This document shows, piece after piece, positions 1-6,500 of a stretch of DNA of 33,796 bases. Origin of the DNA: Paractinoplanes toevensis (GTDB lineage: Bacteria > Actinomycetota > Actinomycetes > Mycobacteriales > Micromonosporaceae); contig NZ_BOQN01000057.1 of the NCBI RefSeq assembly GCF_018332695.1, positions 1 to 33,796 of the forward strand, in the 5' to 3' direction. Position 1 is the first letter of the stretch. Each line of letters opens with the position of its first letter. The notes below the pieces were generated by a model. That model searched no databases and was not told where the DNA came from. It saw only the letters and a list, made by a program, of their open reading frames with translations. Made by a program: the position numbers and the translations under genes.

Positions 1-43
1 CCTCGCTTGTAAGGCGAGTGCTCTCCCACTGAGCTACGCGCCC
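1..43 (-). tRNA. tRNA-Val (anticodon TAC), 5' part only
   Basis: Read on the minus strand, the sequence folds as acceptor strand GGGCGCG, then TA, then D arm GCTC/GAGC around AGTGGGA, then anticodon stem CTCGC/GCGAG around loop CTTACAA. The anticodon is TAC, which reads the valine codon GUA. The variable loop, T arm and 3' acceptor strand lie outside the window, so the gene is cut by the window edge and not necessarily broken. Confidence 0.9.
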
Positions 44-62
44 TCGGTGGGTCCGTGAGTGG

Positions 63-530
63 TCATCGTACCGTCAGGGCCTCGATGGCCGCGTCCCAGG
101 CTGCTCGGTCGCGGGTCACGCCCGGGCCGGCCTCCTCGGCGAAGCGGATGACGCCGCCGCGGTCGATGAGGAAGGTGCCGCGGTTGGCGAAGCCCGCCGT
201 GTCGTTGAAGACCTGGTAACGACGGGCCACCTCGCCGTGCGGCCAGAAATCGGCCAGCAACGGGAAGTCGAAGCCCTCCTGAAGCGACCAGACCTTGTGG
301 CTGTAGACGGAATCGACGCTCACCGCCAGCAGCTGAAGATCGCCGGTGGCGTAACGGTCGATGTTGTCCCGGATGCCGGTCAGCTCGCCCTTGCAGGTCC
401 CCGTGAAGGTCAGGGGGTAGAAGACCAGCAGGATCGCCTTGCGGTCGGCGAAGTCGCCCAGCCGTACCTCTTGGTTGTTCTGGTCCTTGAGGTTGAAGTC
501 GGGCGCGACGGCCCCCACCGGCAACGGCAT
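63..530 (-). CDS. ahpE: One-Cys peroxiredoxin, AhpE type
   Basis: A 155-residue cytosolic thiol peroxidase of the AhpC/TSA thioredoxin-fold family. It reduces hydrogen peroxide and organic hydroperoxides. The segment FYPLTFTGTCKGEL (about 37-50) carries the peroxidatic Cys46 in the family motif PxxxTxxC. No second cysteine is present, which fits AhpE-type one-Cys enzymes that rely on an external thiol such as mycothiol or a redoxin. The length matches the family. The ATG start is preceded by only a weak AGGGTGG-like ribosome site. The DUF3052 gene lies about 60 bases upstream on the same strand, so the two may be cotranscribed. The same neighbour pair occurs, from memory, in mycobacteria. It could also be called a Bcp-like peroxiredoxin, but the sequence resembles AhpE more closely. 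Confidence 0.93.
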   Translation of the reverse strand: MPLPVGAVAPDFNLKDQNNQEVRLGDFADRKAILLVFYPLTFTGTCKGELTGIRDNIDRYATGDLQLLAVSVDSVYSHKVWSLQEGFDFPLLADFWPHGEVARRYQVFNDTAGFANRGTFLIDRGGVIRFAEEAGPGVTRDRAAWDAAIEALTVR

Positions 531-548
531 GAGCCCACCCTAACCGGA

Positions 549-568
549 CCGGCGCCAACGGACGCCGG
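549..568 (-). terminator. Candidate hairpin between DUF3052 and ahpE
   Basis: Perfect 6-bp arms CCGGCG and CGCCGG enclose an 8-base loop, about 20 bases past the DUF3052 stop. There is no T tract, so this may be only a weak terminator or an attenuator ahead of ahpE. Confidence 0.3.
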
Positions 569-590
569 CCGGCTCGGAGATCACAGCGAG

Positions 591-1022
591 CTACTTCTTC
601 TTGGCACCCCTGGGGGAGACGAGCCGGGCACCCGTCCAGTCCTTGCCGGCGTTGACCGTCGAGGTCTGCTGCAGGCCCGCCGTCTGGGCGGACTCGCTGA
701 TCTCGCTCGGTTCGACGTGCCCGTCACGGCCGGCTTTCGGGGCCAGCAGCCAGACCACGCCGTTGTCGGCGAGGGGGCCAAGGGCATCGGTGAGCAGTTC
801 GAAGAGGTCACCGTCACCGTCGCGGTACCACAACAGCACCGCGTCGACGACCTCGTCAGTGTCTTCGTCGACCAACTCGCCGACGCGTTCGGTCAGGGTG
901 TCACGGAGGTCCTCGTCGACATCGTCGTCGTAGCCCATCTCCATGACCACCATGTTCGGCTCGAAGCCGAACCGGTCCGCCAGGCTGCGTACGCCGTCGG
1001 CCTGACCAGCGGTCGCGCTCAC
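591..1022 (-). CDS. DUF3052 family protein
   Basis: A 143-residue acidic, soluble protein of the actinobacterial DUF3052 family. No enzymatic function is established for the family, and none is visible here. The recognisable core runs from the start through the acidic segment MGYDDDVDEDLRD and the hydrophobic stretch DNGVVWLLAPKAGRDGHV (about 95-112). The C-terminus is basic (RGAKKK). No signal peptide or membrane segment is seen. The GTG start has a perfect AGGAGG at 1032-1037, nine bases upstream, which fixes the start. It lies between the fused E1 gene and ahpE on the same strand. Proximity to ahpE and aceE is also found, from memory, in M. tuberculosis, which suggests a conserved but unexplained link to central metabolism. 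Confidence 0.85.
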   Translation of the reverse strand: MSATAGQADGVRSLADRFGFEPNMVVMEMGYDDDVDEDLRDTLTERVGELVDEDTDEVVDAVLLWYRDGDGDLFELLTDALGPLADNGVVWLLAPKAGRDGHVEPSEISESAQTAGLQQTSTVNAGKDWTGARLVSPRGAKKK

Positions 1023-1073
1023 TGTCTAAGTCCTCCTAGCCAAGAATGAAATTGCCGGAAACCTTGGGGTAGT

Positions 1074-1119
1074 CCACACACTTGTGGGCTCATGCGCAAG
1101 TGGCGCACCGAGTGTGTGG
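1074..1119 (-). terminator. Nested inverted repeat after the E1 gene
   Basis: Outer arms CCACACAC (1074-1081) and GTGTGTGG (1112-1119) are perfectly complementary. An inner hairpin TGCGC-AAGTG-GCGCA spans 1093-1107. An alternative short hairpin CCACA-CACT-TGTGG (1074-1087) competes with the outer stem. The element starts a few bases past the E1 stop and lies about 36 bases upstream of the DUF3052 ribosome site. It could be a terminator, an operator or an attenuator. No T run follows. Confidence 0.4.
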
Positions 1120-1123
1120 CAAT

Positions 1124-3370
1124 TTACCGTGCCAGCAGGGCATGGGCACCCTGTGTGATCGCATCCTCCCCCACCACCACGTGTTGTGCGGCCGGTCCGA
1201 GCGGAATCAGCGAGTCAGCCGACGCGATCCGCCGCGCGGAGCCGACAAAACCGCCGTCTACCAGGGCGGCGAGAATACCCTCCCCGACTCCGCCGGAGCG
1301 CCGGGTCTCGTCCACGATCAGCACCCGGCCGGTGGCGGAGGCCTCCCGGACCAGATCGGCGGCGGGTAGCGGGCTGAGCCAGCGGAGGTCCACCACGCGG
1401 GATCCGTACCCCTCCTCGGCCAGCCGGGCGGCCACCCGGAGCGACAACCGGACGCCGTTGCCGAACGTGACGATGGTCAGATCGGCGGCGTTGCCCACCG
1501 GATAGGTGCGGGCCCGGCCGATCGGAACGTGCTCGCTCGACCAGGAGACCGGCCCGGCGTAGGGCGACAGCCATTCGTTGTCGCCCTGCTCGTAGAGGTC
1601 GCGGGTGTGGTAGAGCGCGATCGGCTCGAGATAGACGCAGACGCTGCCGTCGGCGGCCGCCGACGCGAGGCAGGTGCGCAGCATCGGCGCTGCGTCGGCG
1701 GGCCGGGACGGCACGGCCAGCACCAGGCCGGGGATGTCGCGCAGGACGGCCACCGAGTTGTCGTTGTGGAAGTGCCCGCCGAACGTCTGCTGGTAGGCGA
1801 GGCCGGCGACGCGGACGACCATCGGGTTGCGGTAGGCGCCGGACGAGAAGAACGACATGGTGGCCGCCTCGCCGCGCAGCTGGTCCTCGGCGCTGTGCAG
1901 GTAGGCCAGGTATTGAATCTCGGGGATCGGCAGCAGGCCGTCCAGGCCGGTGCCCAGCGCGAGGCCGAGGATCGTGGTCTCGTCGAGCAGGGTGTCGAAG
2001 ACCCGGTCGGTACCGAACCGCTCCTGCAGCTTCTTGGTGACGCCGTAGACGCCGCCCTTGCGGGCCACGTCCTCGCCGAACAGCAGGGCGCCGGGGTTGG
2101 CCAGCAGCGCGTCGGTGAGCGTCGCATTGATCGTCTGGGCGAGGGTGAGTGGCCCGCCCTGCTCCGGCAACTTGCCGTCGAAGGCCTGCATGCGGGTGGC
2201 GGCGCCGGGACCGATGGCCCGGGTGGCGACCTCGGTGATCTCGTGGGCGACGCGCAGCGGCCGGCGCGGGGCGAGCGGGCCGACGATCTCGCTGACCGAG
2301 GCCAGCTTGGGTTCGCCCAGCACCTCCTCGGCGACCTTGCGGACCTGCCAGCCGATCTCGTCGTAGCGGGCGATGACCTCCTCGGGGCCGAGCAGGCCGG
2401 CCGTGATCAGCTCCCTGGCGGTGGCGATGATCGGGTCCCGATCGAGATCGCGGTTGATCGCCTCGGTGGAGCGGTAGGCGACCTCGGCGTCGGCGCCGGC
2501 GTGCCCCATCAGCCGCACGGTGGACAGATGCAGCACGGCCGGGCGGCGCTCGCGGCGCACGAACCCGGCGGCCTCGGCCGCGGCGTCGTAGGTGGCGGCC
2601 AGGTCGCAGCCGTCCGCCGAGGTGTAACGCACGCCGGGGCGGGACGACAGCATCGCGGCGAGCCAGCCGTCCGGGCTGGGCACGCTGATGCCGAGCCCGT
2701 TGTCCTCGCAGACCAGCAGCAGCGGCAATCGGACGTCGGAGTGCTCGAACCAGCCGGCCGCGTTGAGCGCCGCGGTGGCGGCGGCGTGGTTGGCCGACGC
2801 GTCGCCGAAGGTGGCCAGCACGATCGCGTCGGCCGGCCAGCGCCGGTCGGCCCGGACCCGGGCCAGCGAGAAGGCGAGGCCGACCGCGCGCGGCAGGTGC
2901 GAGGCGACGGTCGAGGTGGTCGGGACGATGTTCAGGTCGGCGCTGCCGAAGACCTTGTGCCGGCCACCGGCGATCGGTTCGTGCGCGCTGGCCACGACGC
3001 CACGCAGCACGTCGCGGGCGGCGTCGGCGAGGCTCTTGGCGCGGGCGCAGAAGAAGGCGGCCGAGCGGTAGTGCAGCAGCGCCGGGTCGGTGGGCAGCAG
3101 GGCGGCGGCGACGGCGGCGTTGCCCTCGTGGCCGGACGATCCGATGGTGTAGAAGCCTTCGTTGAAGCTGCGCAACCATCGGGCGGCCAGGTCGAGATGG
3201 CGGCTGGCCAGTTGGGCGTCGAACAACTCGAGTGCGCGGGCCCCGGTCAGGGTCGAGCCGTCACGGACGGCGTCAGCCGGCGCGCGGCGCGCGCCGGGGG
3301 CGGGCAGCGCGGTCACCGCGTCGCGGAAACGCTCGTCGAGGTTCTGCGGGGTGGTCACGCGATTCAGCAT
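1124..3370 (-). CDS. 2-oxoacid dehydrogenase E1, fused alpha and beta subunits
   Basis: A 748-residue thiamine-diphosphate enzyme that joins the E1 alpha and E1 beta parts of a pyruvate or branched-chain 2-oxoacid dehydrogenase in one chain. The alpha part (about 50-380) carries the cofactor motif from GDAS (189-192) to CEDNGLGIS (221-229). The beta part begins near TLAQTINATLTDALL, with the transketolase pyrimidine-binding core and LLFGEDVARKGGVYG. A transketolase C-terminal domain ends the protein (VIVTFGNG to VGEGILAAL). No lipoyl or E2 domain is present, and no E2 or E3 gene lies nearby, so it must use subunits encoded elsewhere or act alone. The substrate cannot be assigned from sequence. 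Start at ATG 3370; the ribosome site is weak, and an in-frame GTG four codons later is possible. Confidence 0.9.
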   Translation of the reverse strand: MLNRVTTPQNLDERFRDAVTALPAPGARRAPADAVRDGSTLTGARALELFDAQLASRHLDLAARWLRSFNEGFYTIGSSGHEGNAAVAAALLPTDPALLHYRSAAFFCARAKSLADAARDVLRGVVASAHEPIAGGRHKVFGSADLNIVPTTSTVASHLPRAVGLAFSLARVRADRRWPADAIVLATFGDASANHAAATAALNAAGWFEHSDVRLPLLLVCEDNGLGISVPSPDGWLAAMLSSRPGVRYTSADGCDLAATYDAAAEAAGFVRRERRPAVLHLSTVRLMGHAGADAEVAYRSTEAINRDLDRDPIIATARELITAGLLGPEEVIARYDEIGWQVRKVAEEVLGEPKLASVSEIVGPLAPRRPLRVAHEITEVATRAIGPGAATRMQAFDGKLPEQGGPLTLAQTINATLTDALLANPGALLFGEDVARKGGVYGVTKKLQERFGTDRVFDTLLDETTILGLALGTGLDGLLPIPEIQYLAYLHSAEDQLRGEAATMSFFSSGAYRNPMVVRVAGLAYQQTFGGHFHNDNSVAVLRDIPGLVLAVPSRPADAAPMLRTCLASAAADGSVCVYLEPIALYHTRDLYEQGDNEWLSPYAGPVSWSSEHVPIGRARTYPVGNAADLTIVTFGNGVRLSLRVAARLAEEGYGSRVVDLRWLSPLPAADLVREASATGRVLIVDETRRSGGVGEGILAALVDGGFVGSARRIASADSLIPLGPAAQHVVVGEDAITQGAHALLAR

Positions 3371-3450
3371 TGCCGACCTGAGCCACAGCCGCCACGTCAG
3401 AAGTCAGCAATTTGCATTCACTCGGCTGCGAAGAGTGTTTTACTCGGCCG

Positions 3451-3531
3451 ATGATCTTGAGAGCGGCGACGGTCGTGCTCTGGCTGGGTGCCACGGCGGC
3501 CCTGTTCCTGGTGCTCGATCTCTACACGTGA
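3451..3531 (+). CDS. Possible 26-residue membrane peptide
   Basis: A short reading frame starts MILRAATVVLWLGATAALF and ends LVLDLYT. It has one positively charged residue near the N-terminus and a hydrophobic stretch long enough for a single membrane pass. The stop codon is immediately followed by a strong hairpin (3532-3562). No good Shine-Dalgarno sequence precedes the ATG; AAGAG lies about 15 bases away, which is too far. It sits in the interval between two minus-strand genes, where it would overlap the promoter region of the E1 gene. It could be a real small membrane protein or chance. Confidence 0.35.
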   Translation: MILRAATVVLWLGATAALFLVLDLYT

Positions 3532-3562
3532 CGGGCCGGAAGGGAGTTCCCCTTCCGGCCCG
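3532..3562. terminator. Bidirectional hairpin terminator
   Basis: Thirteen perfectly paired bases (CGGGCCGGAAGGG against CCCTTCCGGCCCG, with the top of the stem at 3544/3550) close a 5-base loop. It lies 17 bases past the stop of the Fn3-array gene on the minus strand and directly after the stop of the small plus-strand frame, so it can end transcripts from both sides. There is no long T tract. Confidence 0.7.
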
Positions 3563-3579
3563 CCATCGGATGAGCGGCG

Positions 3580-6500
3580 TTACGACACCGTGAGCGGTGC
3601 CGTCAGATACCTGACCGCCGTGTTGGTGGCCGAGGTCTGGCCACCGGCCACGATCGCCCTGGTTCCGATCGCGACGCCCGCCGGAATCGTCACCTCCTGG
3701 GTGAAGGCACCCTTCGAGTCGGTGACGACGACGGCCGGCACCGTGACCCGCGGGCTGTAGATCGCCACCGCGATCGCGGTGTACGGGGCGAACCCGCTGC
3801 CGGAGATCGTCACCGCGCCGCCCGCCTTCACCGTCCCCGGCGCGACGGTCAGCACACCGGCGCTGGTCGGCAGGCTGGTACCAGGCACGGGTGCGACCGC
3901 GGTCAGCGCCGTGGCGTCGACCGGGCTGGAGGGCTTGGACACGAACCCGGCGGTGACCCCCCGAGCCACGACGGTCACCGAGTAACTGCCCGGCGTCAGA
4001 CCGCTGATCGTGCAGCTCGTGCTGGTTGCCGAGCTACCGGAGCAGGTGGCGGGCGCGGTGCCGCCGTCGGCCGTGGCCGTGAAGCCGGCGACCGCGTCAC
4101 CGCCGGTGGCGGTGCCCGGCTTCCACGACACCGTCAACCCCTTGGCGATCGAGGTGACCGTCACGCCGGTCGGAACCGGCGGTACGGCCTTCGGGGTGAC
4201 CGTCCTGTCCGCGGTGGCGGGCTCGGAGTAGCCACTGGCGCCGCGGCCCACGCTGACCACGGTCACCGTGTAGGTGGTGCCGTTGGTGAGGCCGGTGATG
4301 GGGCACGTGGTGGTGGTGCCGTCCGGCGTGCTGCACGACTGCCGGGACGCACCGGTCGCGTCGACCGCGGTGGCGACGTACCGAGCGATCCCGTCACCCA
4401 CCGTGACCGGCGCCGTCCACTTCACAACGGTGCCGGCGTCACCGATGGCCGCCGTGACGGCGGTCGGGCTGCCCGGCCGCCCGGCGGTGGGCCGCACCCG
4501 GCCCGACGGAGCGCTCGGCGTCGAGCTGATGCCCTCCTTGGTCACCGCCGTGACGGTGATCGTGTAGACCATCAGGTTGTCCAGCCCGTCGATGGCGCAC
4601 TCGATGCCGGTCGTCTCGCAGTACTTACCGCCCGGTGTGGCCGTGGCGCGGTAGTGATCAACCCGCGAGCTGTCGGCCGACGGCGTCCACGAGGCGTCGA
4701 CCTGACGATTGCCGGCCGCCGCCACGACCAACTCCGGGGCGGACGGAGCGCCCGGCACGATCGCCTTGGACGCCGGGCCGAACTCGGAGTCCTGGCCGTT
4801 CACGCCCAGAGCACGCACCCGGAAGGTGTACGTGGTTCCCGGGTCGAGACCCGGCACCGAGCACGAGGTCACCCCCGGACCCGGTGGCACCGCGCAGCCC
4901 CGGAAGCCCGGGGTGGACCGCACCTCGTAGCCGGTGATCGACCCACCGGTGCCCGGAGCGGTCCAGCTCACCGTCACCGTGCCGGTCTCGTCGGTCAGCG
5001 CCACGGCCGGGGCGGCCGGCGTCGCGGCCGGGCTCGGAACGACGACGGTCTCCGATGCGTCGCTCACGGTCGAGCGATTCGCCGTGCCGTTGGCGGTCAC
5101 CGTGAAGGTGTACGCCGTACCCCCGTGCAGCCGGTCGAAGTCGCAGGTCAGCGCGTTCACCGTGGTGCACCGGGCCGGTGGGCTGACATCCGGCTGGGAG
5201 GTGACCGAGTAACTGATGATCTGGCCGCCGCCGGTCGGCTCGGTCCAGGTGACCCGCACCGCGTCCGGCCCGATCAGCGTGACCGTCGGGGCGGCCGGTT
5301 TGCCCGGCGCCGCCGTGGTGACGGTCGCACTCGGATCGCCCTCCACGTCACCGCCGGGACCCGTCGCGGTGACCCGGAAGGTGTACGTCTCGTCCGGCTT
5401 CAGTTCCCCGAAGTCGCAGGTCAGCGTCGTGAGATCGGTGCAGGTGCCGGACGTGATGGCGGTGTCCGGCTCCTTGTCGGTGTATGCCGCGACGGCGTAC
5501 CGGCTGACCACGCCCGCCCCCACCGGAGCGGTCCAGGCCAACCGGACCTTGTCCGGTGCGAGAACCCGGACGACCGGTGCCGCCGGCTTACCGGGCGCCA
5601 CCGCGGGCACCAGGATCGGCTGGGAGGCACCGCTGGAGGTGGAGCGGTCGGCCGTACCGTTGGCCAGCACCCGGAACGTGTAGGTGCGGCCCCGGCGCAG
5701 CCGGTCGAAGACACACGTCGTGGTCATGGCGTTGACGTTCGTGCACCGGGCCGGCGCACTCATGTCCGGCGTCGAGACCACGGAGTAGCCGAGGACCGGG
5801 CCGCCGACCTCCGGCGGGTCCCAGGAGACCCGGACCGCGCCCGGGCCGCTCAGCTCGACCGTCGGCGGCGCGGGCTCGCCCGGCCGCTCGGTGCTGACCG
5901 GCATGCTGCGGTCACCCTGCACGTCCCCGCCGGGTCCGCTCGTGGTGACCCGGAAGGTGTACAGCTCGGACATGCTCAGCCCGTCGAACTCACAGGTGAC
6001 CGTGGGCACCTCGAGATCGGTGCAGGCGGCCGACGTGATCGGGGTGTCCGGCTGGCCCGCCGTGTAGGCGGTGACGGAGTAGCCGGTGACCGGGCCGCCG
6101 AGCACCGGCGGGGTCCAGAACAGCCGTACCGTCTCGTCCCCGGTGATGATCGTGACCGGCGCCCCGGGCGCGCCCGGCTTGTTGGCCACCACCTCGTTCG
6201 TCGGATCCGAGTCGGTGTCGCCGGCCTCGTTGCTCGCCCGGACCACGAAGGTGTAGCGGGCGGTCGTGGTGAGACCGGTGAAGGTGCAGGTCCGGGCGGC
6301 CGAAGCGGCCACTGGGCAGGTCGCCGGGTTCGGCGTCGCCCCGTCCGACGTGGCCGGCGTGACCACCCAGCCGGTGGTCAGGTTCGCGCCGGTCGGCGCG
6401 TTCCAGGTCACCGTGACCGAACCCGGCCCGTTCACCTCCACCTTGACGCCGGTGGGCTTGTCCGGCTCGTTGGGCATCAGGCCGGTGGTGGTGGCCTCGT

